Assembly: GCA_050084515.1 (NCBI GenBank)
Contig: CM114274.1
Location: 10,478,001 to 10,542,000, forward strand
Direction of reading: 5' to 3'
Origin: Blasia pusilla
Lineage: Eukaryota > Marchantiophyta > Marchantiopsida > Blasiales
DNA length: 64,000 nt
Below, piece by piece: positions 35,101-46,876 of the stretch (positions are counted from its first letter, which is position 1; each line of letters starts with the position of its first letter). The position numbers and the translations under genes were made by a program. Under the pieces are notes generated by a model. It did not search any database, was not told the DNA's origin, and worked only from the letters and a program-made list of their open reading frames with translations.

Positions 35101-35840
35101 ATGTGTGAGTGGAGATCCAAATTTTTAGGGGGATATTTGAGTAAAGATAGAACATTTGGGGAAGCGGCACGCCGTTCGTCCGGTTCGCAGGGTTACTTCC
35201 TTGTCGTTCAATTTTTCCTGCTCGGTTCGTTTGGCTGTAGCCCCGGAGCCTGCTATCGCCGCCAGTCGCACAACCGCGGCTAGCCAGTAACAGTATTAGA
35301 GGCCGTTGTAGCCGCGACAGCTACGCAGCCGCTGACCCTGTCTTTTCGCCGCCTCCCGTTGGCGGAGACTACTGCACCTACGTTGATGGCGTCGTTGTTG
35401 CCACCACGGCTGTACCAACGACGTCCCGACGCCGTCGATACCTGATCCACCGGGACCACTGTTCCGGCGACTGTGCACAGTCTGGCTTCGTACCTGGTCC
35501 GCTCTGTTAACGTTCTTGCCGCGCCTGATATTTGCCGCCTGATGTTTTCCGTCGGCCCAGGTCTTGCTGACACCCCCTCACTAGCCGTTGGGTCGCCGAG
35601 GTAGGGTGACCTTGGGTTGCTGCCGCCGCAGTCCCTAGCGCGTTCCGTCCGACGCCGCAACGGGGGATAGCCGCTCTTGTTCCGCGATTGGCCCAGGGTC
35701 CGTCCGACCAGCCTTTCCCATAAGTCGGGCCCTTGCCGATTTTGCTACTAGTCGATAGTCGCTACTCCCACCATGTTTCCCGCTACCGCTGCAATCGTCT
35801 CTAATTATTTGTTGGGCATGTGGTGAAGTCCATCACCAAC
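35101..35840. other. GC-rich non-coding stretch
   Basis: GC-rich sequence with CCGCCG and GTTGCC words. Minus-strand frames stay open by composition only. No domain is recognisable. Confidence 0.35.
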
Positions 35841-35844
35841 GAGA

Positions 35845-36290
35845 ATGCACTCGTCAGGATCATGGACACCTGTCTCAACATGGAGGAGGAGATGGTGTTG
35901 CACCAGAGTTTATCAATGTGACTACTGTCAAAAGTATGATCACGCACACGTCAGGTGTTTCAGCCTACACTTTGAGTTACGTCCGGACCGAGGGCCAGAG
36001 AGGCCACCAAAGCGAGTTTCCAGTCTAAGTGGGCCTAGAGGTCGTGCAGCAGGTAGTCTCGTTGGGGGACGAAGAGCTAGATTTGCCCGAGGGGGTGGTG
36101 GAGCTGACAGTTGAGGAGGTAGAGTCCCACCACCTAGACGCGTTGAGGGAGACGCCGGGCGTGAGGCTGGGATGGCTACTCAGATAGAACAGCTACAACA
36201 ACAGATTGCCACTATGGCATTGAGGTTACCCGATGCCGGATATGTAGCATTGACGTCTTATGGAGCATGTCACATCTGAGTAGCCGATAG
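35845..36290 (+). pseudogene. Retrotransposon gag fragment with a CCHC zinc knuckle
   Basis: The 89-codon open segment contains CDYCQKYDHAHVRC, an exact C-X2-C-X4-H-X4-C knuckle, followed by a basic glycine/arginine-rich tail. After the stop near 36114 a different frame reads EQLQQQIATMALRLPDAGYVALTSYGACHI. The neighbourhood gives no pol domain. The assignment to retrotransposon gag rests on the knuckle alone. Confidence 0.45.
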
Positions 36291-36437
36291 GCCGAGATCT
36301 ATCGTGGATAGGGCGTAGGAGCGAGCGGACTATCTTGAGTGTAACTTTGTCCCACGGTGTCGGATGAGGTTGAGGATAGGTCCATTGTGTCAGGAACGTC
36401 GTTCTTGACAACTTTCATGTTGAGGTCTTTTACAACC

Positions 36438-36550
36438 GGGTGACTTGTTGACCAGGTCACCCGCCCCTGGTAACCTGTGCGCGCAGGTTACCAAGGGAAG
36501 GGCTATTTTTAGGGGAAGAGCCTTTTGGCTCTTCCCAGCCCTATATAAGA
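36438..36550 (+). promoter_or_regulatory. Three consecutive hairpins followed by a TATA box
   Basis: GGGTGAC...GTCACCC (36438-36462), GGTAACCTG-TGCGCG-CAGGTTACC (36469-36492) and GGGAAGAGCC-TTTT-GGCTCTTCCC (36513-36536) are perfect in their stems and end seven bases before TATATAAG (36543-36550). This looks like a promoter, perhaps of an LTR. An unknown ORF starts about 590 bases downstream. Confidence 0.5.
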
Positions 36551-37130
36551 GAGGAAGATGGCTTTCCTAAGCCATATTTCTCATGTTGGGCCGTTGGAGC
36601 ATCTCCCTTGTATGTGTGTGAACTAGGACTAGGGTGCTAGCGTCCGGATTCCTTGATAGCATAGGGTGGACGAGGCTCGATATGCCGATGTAGATTGAGG
36701 AGTGGAGTTTTAGGCCGGGTGTGCCATTTTTACTACTCTTTATTTTTACATGAGATTTTTTGTGTGATCTCCATGTATATGTATGAGTTGATTTTTGTAC
36801 ATGTGTGGATCGACCCGTGTGTGGGGAAGATCGGTGTTGTGTGGTGTAGATGTGACGAGCGATGTATGTTGTGTAGCGATATGTATGCGCACGACAAGCA
36901 ACCGGTGATATGGAGAATCTTGGTTGGATGTGCGCGATAGTCCAGTTGGAGACAGCTGTTGTTGTTATACATGGAGCCGCCCCAAAGCTAGATCCACATA
37001 GGGGGGAAGCCAAGAAACAAACCAGGCTTCCTTAGTCTTTCAGTTGTCCGAGGCGATGAGGACCCCATTGATGAGTCCTGATCAAAGTTCTCAAGGAGTT
37101 GATGGTGTTGGTGTGTAGGCACGGAGGGCG

Positions 37131-37757
37131 ATGGGAGAAGCAAGTGCGACCACTCCTATTGTTGATGCTCGGGAGGAGCATGTGTCGAGTACGATGTTGG
37201 GGGAGGCCACGATGGTGTACCGCGCTCTGTTGTTTTTTGCTTCCGATGTTATGACGTTGGGAGGTACGTCCGCCGAGGTTTTTCAGCTGGCCTCTACGCT
37301 ATGTGAGCGTGGAGATGGTGTTCCTGCATCACGTCTAGAGGTGATTGAAGAGGAGGTGATGAACCTGCCCTCGGAGCCGATGCTCGGGCCGTCCTTCTTA
37401 GATTCATGGCAGATTGCGGCTGCTAGGATGTCAGAGATGCTTGCTAGACCCGTGACAGAGCGTGCCATGGTTGCGCCACGTGTTGTGTTGTTGGATAACC
37501 GGGGAGAGATCTGCCAATTTGTGAGTCTAGGAGGTAGATTGTTTTGTCCGCTGCCTGTCTTGTTAGATTCACCAGAGCAACCCCTGATGTTGGGGAAAGC
37601 GGCATTTACATGGTTGGCCCTGACGAGGGCCGACGTGGAGCGATGTCCATTCCGAATACAAATATCCTTGGGTGGAGCAAGTACCACACAGTTTATCACT
37701 CAACAAGAGATTGTGGTGAGGATTCGCCCAGGAAATCTTAAGTACAAACAAATATAA
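37131..37757 (+). CDS. Hypothetical 208-aa protein
   Basis: An open frame of 208 codons from an ATG, unusually long for this region and downstream of the hairpin/TATA cluster. It contains RALLFFASDVMTLGGTSAEV, FLDSWQIAAARMSEMLARPV and DNRGEICQFVSLGGRLFCPL. No signal peptide, clear membrane segment or known motif is visible. It could be a transposon-borne gag-like or accessory protein, or chance. The tail near 37740 is A-rich. Confidence 0.35.
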   Translation: MGEASATTPIVDAREEHVSSTMLGEATMVYRALLFFASDVMTLGGTSAEVFQLASTLCERGDGVPASRLEVIEEEVMNLPSEPMLGPSFLDSWQIAAARMSEMLARPVTERAMVAPRVVLLDNRGEICQFVSLGGRLFCPLPVLLDSPEQPLMLGKAAFTWLALTRADVERCPFRIQISLGGASTTQFITQQEIVVRIRPGNLKYKQI

Positions 37758-37759
37758 AA

Positions 37760-38285
37760 TTTAATTATAAGGTTATTATGATGAATAAATGGTTATATTA
37801 AGGCTTTCATTGTTTGGATCGGATTCCATGTTATTCCCAAATTATTCTTGTCTAGTATCTACCGCCAACTTGCATGAAGTAGTAGAATTCATCCATTTGG
37901 ACATTAGATGAATATTGGATTTCCCTGTACAATACTACACCCTATATAATAGTAGGTCCCACATCTTATTAGTTTACAACCTTAAACACTCAATTAATCC
38001 TTAGGTAATCACCTTCTCACCTTATATCCTAAGGCTTGTTATTTGGGCTTATTGCTTAAGAGCACTATGCCCAAATGTTATTCAACCCCACATGAGTCAA
38101 CTACCTACTAATTAGTAAGCCCTAATTCCCAAACCTTAAACCCTAAGCCATACACCCTAAATCCACTATCATATACCCTTACACTATATAATCATATTTA
38201 TTCATTGGCCATTATAAACACTAAGCAATATGCCTAATTTTCAATATTCAACCTATAACAACTATCTTACGGATAAACCCTAAGA
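37760..38285. other. AT-rich non-coding stretch
   Basis: AT-rich, with scattered CCCTAA words (38130-38165, 38276) that do not form a tandem telomere-like array. No gene is seen. Confidence 0.4.
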
Positions 38286-38289
38286 GGTC

Positions 38290-39060
38290 GAGGATGATCT
38301 GTTGAGGCCACGAATAACATAAGAGAGCATGTTCCTTCCTTCGTTTCGGCTCATTTTGAGCCATATAGAGAAACTTACTATTTCAAGTAAGTTTCCATAT
38401 TGAGTACAATTGAATTTCCACTTTGGTAAGTAGCCCTTGACCTAGTACATCAGGTCAGGAGCCAAGGAGGTGAGCTATGAGCATAGGTTACCGTGGAGAG
38501 AGCTTGGGAGAGGGAAGGGGGTATACCTCAAAGAGAAAGAGCTTGAGAGCTCATTTTTTCTTTGTTGAACCATTTGGCATGAGGTCGTTGAGCTATGGTC
38601 CTCTTTGCCTTGTGTGTGTAATCCAAGCCTCTTATTAGGAGAGTAGGTTTGGTTTGACATGAGAATGGTGCATATTTGTGAGACCTTGTTGATGAAAAGG
38701 TCCATTTGACTTAAAAAGAGAGAATGATGATTTGAGAGCTACAATGGAGGAGCTCGCTGGTGCTCGTTGTGTGTTGCAGGTTGGGGACCGTGTTTTCCGC
38801 TTTATGGCTCACAAGGGCAAGAGCCATGCATTTTTCTATTTTCCATTGTCCTATAGGAGAGCGGCGCGTGGAAGCGCTGCCCAATTTTTGTTAGAAATTG
38901 AGTATGGGGGCAAGTTCCTCCATATTGGTGTTCTCACGGGCACCATGTCGCTCTCACGTTGCTATTTTTACAGGATTGAGGTTTGCTTTGTGAGAAATCA
39001 GCGCGGAAGCGTTGCCAAAATTTGTATATGAGAGTAGATTGAAGGGTTGTACAATAGTCC
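38290..39060. repeat. Dispersed repeat, copy 2
   Basis: 38290-38700 matches the reverse complement of about 33960-34330 (shared words: CGTTTCGGCTCATTT, ATGAGCATAGGTTA, GTGTGTGTAATCC). 38640-39060 matches about 34320-34760 directly (GGTTTGGTTTGACATGA, GGAGGAGCTCG, AGCGCTGCCCAA). The mixed orientation suggests that the element ends are themselves inverted repeats and that one block has flipped. Confidence 0.55.
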
Positions 39061-39477
39061 CCTTTAGCTGCTTCTGGAAGGTCCAATGATTTTTTTTAAA
39101 ACCATCGTAGATCAAGAAATTGTGCACGTTGTGGAAGAAAAAATATGCAATTTGGAGCTCTGAGCATAAAGTTATGGCTAATTTTGCAAACTGCCATAGC
39201 TAGACCATTTTTAGGGTAAAAAATCATCAAACCCTAAACCGGCCGCCGCGCAGGCGGATCTATCATCATCACCATGACAGTCTATGCCATCACCGTCAAC
39301 ATCTTTGTCCACGTCGTCATCATCCACCATTTCCGTTACCACTGTCGCCGTTGTTCAGGGCTGCGTAAGGCCACCATCGTTTGAGGCCGCATCGAGCTGC
39401 CACCGCCTGACTTGGTTAAGTCCGTACGTGTTGCCGCCACTTGTGCACTTCCTGACTCTGACAAGGTGACCTTTTGA

Positions 39478-41200
39478 TGAAGGAGGATGAATTAGAACTC
39501 AGGTTCCGGTTCCAGACTCAAAAATTGAGCCCAAACGGTTGCTTTCGAAACTGTAGTTCCCAGATGAGATTGTGGGCCTCCTTATTGGATTCATTGCTAT
39601 CGACACTAGAGATCTCGTTCTTAAAATGAGAATCAGGATCAATCAGAACTCAAGTTCCGGTTCCTGACATGAAAACTGAGCCCGAACCGGGGCGTTCGGA
39701 GCTTTAGTTCCCAAGTTGAGATTGCGGGGCCTCCTTCCCAACTTCCACACCATGAGAACTAGATATCCACTTCTCAAAATGAGAAGGAGGATGAATCGGA
39801 TCTCAGGTTCCGGTTCCATACACGAGAGTCCATCTTTGAACGAGGTCTTTCGGAACTGAAGTTCCCAAATGAGTTTGCCGTCCTCCTTCCCGACTTCATC
39901 AGGATTGGAACTCTACATCCAGTTCTTGAAATTAGAAGGAGGAGCAATCGGAACTCAAGTTTGGGTTCCATAGAGAAGAGGCCATCCTTGAACGAGGTTT
40001 TTCAGAACTATAGTTCCCAAATCAAATTTTGGGCCTCAATCCTTACTACCTAACCATCAGAACTCTAGTTCCAATTCTGGAAATAAGAAGGAGGATCAAT
40101 CGAAACTGAAGTTACGGTTCCATAGACGAGAGTTCCTACCTAAATCAAGGCTTTCGGGACTGTAGTTCCCAAATCAAATCGCCGGCCTCTTTCCTTACTA
40201 CCACACCATCGGATCTCTAGTTCCAATTCTCCAAATCAGAAGGAGGATCAATCGAAACTCAAGTTACGGTTCCATAGAAGAGAGTTCCTACCTAAATCAA
40301 GGCTTTCGGGACTGTAGTTCCCAAATCAAATCTCTGGCCTCTTTCCTTACTACCACACCATCGGATCTCTAGTTCCAATTCTCCAAATGAGAAGGAGGAT
40401 CAATCAAAACTCAGATTCCGGTACTAGAGAGAACAACTGAGCCCGAATGGCTGCTTTATGAACTATAGTTCCCAATCAAATCTCTGGCCTCTTTCCTTAT
40501 TGCCTCACCATCAAAATAAGGAGGAGGATCAATTGGAACTCAGGTTCTGATTCTAGAGAGGAAAACTGAGCCCGAACGGCTACTTTCGGAATTGTAGTTC
40601 CCAAATCAAAAATCTGGCCTCTTTCCTTACTACCTCACCATCAAAATGAGGAGGAGGATAAATCGGAACTCATGTTCTGGTTCCAGAGAGGACAATTGAG
40701 CTCAAACGGCTACTTTTGGAACTGTAGTTCCCAAATCAAATCTCTGGCCTCTTTCTTTACTACCTCCCCACTCGAAACTCTAGTTCTCGAAATGAGAAGG
40801 AGGATTAATCGGAACTCAAGTTCCGGTTCCAGAGAGGACAATTGAGCCGGGACGGCTGCTTTCAGAACTGTAGTTCCCAAATCAAATCCCCGGCCTCTTT
40901 CCTTGCTACCTTACCATCAGAATTCTAGATCTACTTCTCGAAATGAGAAGGAGGATGAATCGAAACTCAAGTTCCGGTTCAAGACACGACAACTGAGCCC
41001 GAATGGCTGCTTTCAAAACTGTAGTTCCCAAATGAGATCGCAGGCCTCCTTATCGGATTCCTCACTATCCAAATTAGAGATCTAGTTCTCGAAATGAGAA
41101 GGAGGATCAATCGGAACTTTTGTTTTGATTCGGGAAACAATAAGGGAGCCCTAAACGAGGGCATACGGAATTGAAGTTTCTAAATCAAGACACTAGAACT
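39478..41200. repeat. Tandem repeat, ~120-160-bp unit, about 11 copies, GGAACT-AGTTCC palindromes
   Basis: Units share GAAGGAGGATCAATCGGAACT, a TTCCGGTTCC word, ACTGAGCCCGAACGGCTGCT, GGAACTGTAGTTCCCAAATC, TGGCCTCTTTCCTTACTACC and CTCTAGTTCTCGAAATGAG. Copies start at about 39477, 39783, 39940, 40089, 40241, 40391, 40511, 40650, 40795, 40949 and 41098. The palindromic core is the same as in the 17.5-18.5 kb array, but the spacer sequences differ. Confidence 0.85.
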
Positions 41201-42675
41201 GTTCCCTCCAGTGCTAGAAATAAGAACAAGAAACTACGCCTTACCACTCGGAAATGGAGTCCAAAATGAACTCTGCGAGATCTCTAAGGAGCTATCTAGA
41301 TGGGCATGATACTGGTTGGATGTGCGCTTCATATGCCAAGCGCATTGGATTTTCAAATCAATTTTATGACTTGAGAAATAGGAATGTTAGTACCTCCTTG
41401 TCTTCCTTTTACGAATATCATGATACAATGCCAAGGCATCAAGCGCGTTGCGCGCCAAATACACATTGAAAAAAGTTGTGCAAAGACGGCGTTCTCTATC
41501 CTAAACCTTCACAAGCAATCTTCCTTTAGGCTCGGAAGTCATAGTATCTGAAATCCCCCGAGAGGTATTTTGTATCGTGCCGCAATTGAAATCAAAATGA
41601 ACTCCTATTAAAATCCACCGTAGACCAGATCGACAACAACACAAGTATTGCATTCGGAAGGAGAAGAAAAAAGAACCCTACGATTGTATTTCTGCGTCGA
41701 CCTACAAAAGATCAACAACCGAGCACTCATATTCTTCCCTCACTTCTAAAGCAAGCGCTCTGCACTTCCGGTGCAGAGCGCTCGATAGCAAAAAAATGAT
41801 CTGGGAAAACGTTGCTACTTAAACTTGTCATTCATGACAAACTCGATGTTCACCTAGCAGTCAAGATTAGATCCATGTCAGCACACCTACGTTACTTAAC
41901 CTAATATTCGCATCGATTTCAAAATTCAAATTTGGATGTCATAGATGCAGGATCCGTGTTAGGAGAAGATAACGCGCATTAGATCAAAATTGCATATGTC
42001 GAGATCATCCGAGCCACTCCTCAATCAGTTATGAAAACCAATGGCTAAGATTGACGAAAGGGCATGGATCGATGACCTCAAGATGAATTTAGTTGGAATC
42101 CTATATAATCCTCGCTCATTCCATTAGAATGGTTCTCTCCTCATTCCTCTATCAACCCAACCTCGTGAGCCTAGTATCCCAACGTCCTCTGTCCCTCCCC
42201 AACCGTTCTCTTCAATCCATAAGGGCGCTATACCACCTGATCAGAATCGTAACCATAGTCTAGAGATGTCAAGCCTCCACATATCTAAGCTTATGGATTG
42301 AACCTCTAGACGGGATCTACACATAAGTCCTCTATTTTTTCCTCTTCTCGGCCATCTATCCTTTCATAATCCATTCCACTTAGGGTCTCTATCCATACAC
42401 ATTTCCCCTCTCACGAGAACCTCCGCTAGTCCAACAAATCAATTTGTGACTTCAAATCTTGCTTCATCATCGTTGTTTGATAAGCAGATCGTCTTGATAC
42501 AAAGTCGAATCATCTTCAAATAATCTGTAAGTGTGACATGAACTCCGTAATTTGTGATTTCCAGTACTTTTTGGAATAGATTTATAGAGGTGACCATAGT
42601 TGTTGGTGCAGTACAAATTATCTCCCACCAAGCCAACCACTTCAGATAGGTGTAACCCATCACAGGATTTCTAGG
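41201..42675. other. No gene recognised
   Basis: Unique-looking sequence without a convincing reading frame. A short palindrome AGCGCTCTGCACTTCCGGTG / CACCGG...GCAGAGCGCT-like hairpin lies near 41755-41785. Nothing else is supportable. Confidence 0.4.
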
Positions 42676-42679
42676 CAAA

Positions 42680-43870
42680 GCTCTAGAGCATGAATCGGAT
42701 CTAAAGATCCGATTCCACCTGAATCGTCCAGTCTACTTTCACAAAATCTCCGGAAGTGCCCTTCCCATGTCCGAAAGAGACGCCCTAGGTTCTATAACCT
42801 GGGATCTTAAGATCCGATTGAAACTCATTCAGAACTTGAGTTCTCATTGGGCTCTTGTACGTACATGGCGCCCATTGAAAAGATAATCAGTTGGAACCAT
42901 ACTTCCGAATCAGGCATTCGTGCATGAAGGCAGCGCCAGAATCGGATCTTAAAGATTCAAGTAGGACATAAAGATCCAATCGAGAGCTTCACTCGTGAAA
43001 AGTGTGGCCATGAGGGTATTTGTCCCATTGGAACTATAGATCCGAATGTGTCGAGGTGACATCCACCTTAGAAAGTCAGCTGAGAGTTTCCCAGCCGGGT
43101 GGGGAGTGTTCCATCTCCAACTCTCGCGGAGAGGCGCCTGATGTTCTTTCGAATGGGATCTTAAGATCGGGTAGAAGGTCACCAAAGTTCCAATCTGACT
43201 TGCCCTTCCTCATCCCGATTAGATCTTAAGGTCCAATTCACACACAATCCAATGACCCTTCGATCAGATCTTAAGGTCCAAATTAAGGATTTTTGGCCCT
43301 CCGCGTGCCTATTAGAAAAACCTTCCAATATCGCTGGAAGTTGTCCGTTCTCATCTCACGTACAGGTGCCCGATGTTCTTTTGAATGGGATCTTAACATC
43401 GGTTAGAAGGTCATTTGGAACTACAGTTCCCAATCACCTCCAGATGAGAGAATGTTGGCTTTTAGGCTCGAAAACTCTCTCCTGACTTTATTAGAAATAT
43501 TTGGAACTATAGTTCTAGTCGGAGAACTATGCTAGAGGCTCATGCTTTTCTCTACTTAAGAGTGGACCTTACGATCCACCCTTCCTAGTATCGCTGGAGG
43601 TTGACCGTTCTCGTCTCGCGTAGAGATGCCCGATGTTCTTTTGAATGGGATCTTAACATCCGTTAGAAGGTCATTCGGAACTACAGTTCCCAATCACCTC
43701 CAGGTGAAAGAATGTAGGCGCAAAGTAGGTTATTTTGAACTTTCTTCTGGCTTTATTAGGTGGATAACACATTGCCACATTTGGAACCAGAGTTCCAATC
43801 AGACACACCCTACAGGTTGCCACTCTTCCCGAATGGATCTTAAGGTCCAAATCGCCCTATGCAATAAGAT
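42680..43870. repeat. Palindrome-rich repeat region (GGATCTTAAGATCC and GGAACT-AGTTCC)
   Basis: About fifteen intact or decayed palindromes occur, for example GGATCTAAAGATCC near 42697, GGGATCTTAAGATCC near 42807, GGAACTACAGTTCC near 43414 and 43678, and GGAACTATAGTTC near 43503. Part of the region is tandem: blocks with TATCGCTGGA, GATGTTCTTTTGAATGGGAT and CAATCACCTCCAG repeat at about 43328 and 43592, with a decayed third copy near 43140. Confidence 0.75.
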
Positions 43871-43959
43871 GATTATAATTCTGTCCCACTTTCCATTTGG
43901 TGTATGGCTAACAATTAATTGCCACTTCGATGTTATGGTGCAGATTTCAGATTCATGCA

Positions 43960-44848
43960 ATAAAATTCTGCATCGGTGATGTAGTGTATTTACATGATGG
44001 ATCATCCATCTCTATTGGAAGAGCTAGAATCGTGGACACCAATTCCGAGAGAATAGTCCACACCATACCACTTGGTAAGGACTCCCTGTACATGTCTCTG
44101 GAGGAAGTCTTCGGAAGTTCAACAAGCACTTACAATGGAGAACCTCTATCTGGTTTTATTGGAACATTCATCACATGGCCTCGTAATGGAGTTACAACAA
44201 CTAATACATGTGGTGGACGTGAGGATGTGGAAGGAGAGCCTCATTGCCCCACATAGTATTCAAAGAATTCTTTCTTAAAAGATTCGAAGGGATCAGAGCT
44301 TCTTATTGGTTCAAGGCATATTGCCGAAAGCTTTGATTCACATGAGATCCAACCTATGTCCTTCTTTGACGATCAACGGCAACCATGGGTGTGCGTAATA
44401 GTTGATGAGTCATACTACGAACCAGCTATCAACCCGGATGGAAGAAGGCTACAAGATATGCTGGGAATATTTGCAAAATATCCCAGATATCTGCTTACAG
44501 AAAAATACAATGATACCATGGATATTAGGAAGAGAAAGCACTCAGCCTGCAATACCTCCACTGACGTACAAGTTGCGGTTCCCATGATTGGTGGTATGGA
44601 AGCAGTCCTTTTATCGGTGCAACTTACAGAGAACGATGGATGTCTAAATATCGGAGAGGGAATTGTTTACTACGTCAATCCAAATGACAAAGTTGGTGGT
44701 CTAAGACTGGGGGATCGCCATGTTGGCATATTCATTACAAACATCACGAGCCGTCTTACACGCCACAAGGTTCTTGAAAGGAACTTCGTCATATGGCTTA
44801 CGGCATCGTGTATTATTAAAGATGGACAAGACTTTTGGACATGCTACT
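43960..44848 (+). pseudogene. DUF8039-like plant transposon-associated ORF, cut by a Ty3/Gypsy insertion
   Basis: Two open segments, 43930-44256 and 44356-44848, carry two similar blocks. The first reads CIGDVVYLHDG...IVHTIPLGKDSLYMSLEEV then GFIGTFITWPRN. The second reads AVPMIGGMEAVLLSVQL, then GEGIVYYVNPNDKVGGLRLG. The pattern of a short beta-rich lead, (V)H-x-PLG, SLEEV and IGxFxxWPR is what I remember for DUF8039 modules in plant CACTA/Ulp1-type transposon proteins. A frame change lies near 44256-44340. The second segment runs directly into the LTR at 44849, so the host ORF was split by that insertion. Confidence 0.4.
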
Positions 44849-46862
44849 TGTCGCGACCCTCATGACCAAACGAGTGCCAAGAGGAACATCAGAACATTAG
44901 CGGGCTCACACTAAGATGGTTTGCGCGTTGGAGTAGTCTCAAAGAGGAGACAAGAGACGAGACACAAGCGAGGCATCGCGTTTCAGATGTTGTGGTCGCG
45001 ACCGAGAAACTTGGACCAAACGCAGAATGAGACTTGAAAGAAGTCGAGTCTAGGAAGTGGGTTGCCAAAGGAAGAATCCGGATTTGGAACGCCACTAGCG
45101 TTTGAGAGTTTCCGAATGTATTTATGGCCATAACTTTTAGCACCAAGATGAATTTGGATTAAATAAGGGTGCGTTAGAAAGTTTATGGAAAGCCGGTTCA
45201 AACGCACTAAAGATCTCTACAAACGCATAAGTAGCGGCTGAGAAAAAATCCGGAAACAACTGTAAGTAGAGTCCGGTTGAGGGCCACAATGAAGGGCCCG
45301 ACCCTCCTTTTCCAAAAGGGGGGGGGGTTTATTGGAGAACCCCAGAAGTACTAGTAAGGGGGAAGGTCTTTGAGAGTGCTTGGAACCCGAACCCCACTTT
45401 GGGCGCCAAGGGGCGGCTCAAGGGCATGGAACGGGACGCGAGTTTGGGGGTTGGGTTGGAAAACCTACACCAAGTCTATTGAGGCGATTTTAGACATCCC
45501 TCTTGGATTTCACCCCGCAACTGAATTACTTGGGTCTCGGTTTGGAACTCATACGAGGCCCGTTGAACAGTTGGGATTGCTAGGCGCGCGGGTGCCGTTT
45601 CAGATCCCTGGACTAACCAGGAAGTCTGTTCCAAGTCTTGAAGGACTTGCCATGTTTTGGGAACTAGGAATTAAGGAAGGTTGAGCTTGATGAGACGCCG
45701 AGTTGGGAACTCGGTGGGTTGGAACGCTGGTTGGCCCAGACCCGACTAACGAGAGTGCGTGTTTGTGTCGCGACCCTCATGACCAAACAAGTGCCAAGCG
45801 GAACATCGGAACATTAGCGGGTTTACGCTAAGATGGTTTCCGCGTTGGAGTTGTCTCAAAGAGGAGACAAGAGACGAGACGCGAGCGAGGAGTCGCGTTT
45901 CAGGTGTTATGGTCGCGGCTGAGAAACCTGGACCAAACGCGGAATGAGACTTGAAAGAAGTCGAGTCTAGGAAGTGGGTTGCCAAAAGGAAGATCCGGAT
46001 TTGGAACGCCACTAACGTTTGAGAGTTTCTGACTGTATTTATGGCCATAACTTTTAGCGCCAAGATGCGTTTGGAGCAAATAAGGGTGCATTAGAAAGCT
46101 TATGGAGAGTCGGTCCAAATGCACCAAAGATCGCTGCAAACGCATAAGCAGCGGCCGAGATACAACCCGAAAACGATTATAAGTGGTGTCGGGTTGAGGG
46201 CCGCAATGAACGGCCCGACCCTCTTTTCCCAAAGGGGAGGGGTTATTGGAGAACCCCAGAAGTACTAGTAAGGGGGAAGGTCTCCGAGAGTGCTTGGAAC
46301 CCACACCCCACTTTGGGCGCCGCGGGGCGGCTCAAGGGCATGGAACAGAACGCTAGTTTGGGGGTTGGGTTGGAAAACCTACACCAAGTCCATTGAGGCG
46401 ATTTTAGACATCCCTCTTGGATTCCACCCCGTGACTCAATTACTTGGGTCTCGGTTCGGAACTCACCCGAGGACCGTTGAACAGTTGGGATCGCTAGGCG
46501 TGCAAGTGCCGTTTCAGATCCCTGGACTAACCAGGAAGTCTGTTCCAAGTCTTGAAGGACTTGCCATGTTTTGGAAGCTAGGAACTAAGGGAAGTTGAGC
46601 TTGATGGGACGCCGAGTTGAGGACTCGGTGAGTTGGAACGGTGGTTGGCCCAGACCCGACTAACGAGAGTGCGTGTTTGGGTGCAGATCGGCGATGAGTT
46701 CGTGACCTACTGAACGCACGCTTCCGCAACACTAAAGATTGACGTTCAAGGAGAGTAGGGGCACGACAGTTTGGGTGCAGATCGGCGATGAGATCGTGAC
46801 CTACTGAACGTACGCTTCTGCAACACTAAAGATTGACGTTCAAGGAGAGTAGGGGCGCGACA
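44849..46862 (+). repeat. 5' LTR of the chromovirus, interrupted at 45766-46773
   Basis: The first part (44849-45765) aligns with the 3' LTR at 52229-52854. After the nested solo LTR and its target copy GTTTG, the remaining part resumes at 46774 with GGTGCAGATCGG and ends in GGGGCGCGACA at 46862. Its intact length would be about 1 kb. Differences from the 3' LTR are mostly C/T and G/A changes. Confidence 0.88.
45766..46768 (+). mobile_element. Solo LTR nested in the 5' LTR, 5-bp target duplication GTTTG
   Basis: A complete LTR of the same family (TGTCGCGACC...GGGGCACGACA, 1003 bp) is flanked by GTTTG at 45761-45765 and 46769-46773. It has no internal region, so it is the product of recombination between the LTRs of a later insertion of the same family. 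Confidence 0.92.
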
Positions 46863-46864
46863 AG

Positions 46865-46876
46865 TGGTATCAGAGC
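46865..46876 (+). other. Primer-binding site for initiator tRNA-Met
   Basis: TGGTATCAGAGC, the usual plant tRNA-Met complement, starts two bases after the end of the 5' LTR. Confidence 0.93.

Noticed and set aside
38120-38290. Telomere-like CCCTAA words
   Set aside because: Only scattered single units; no tandem array.
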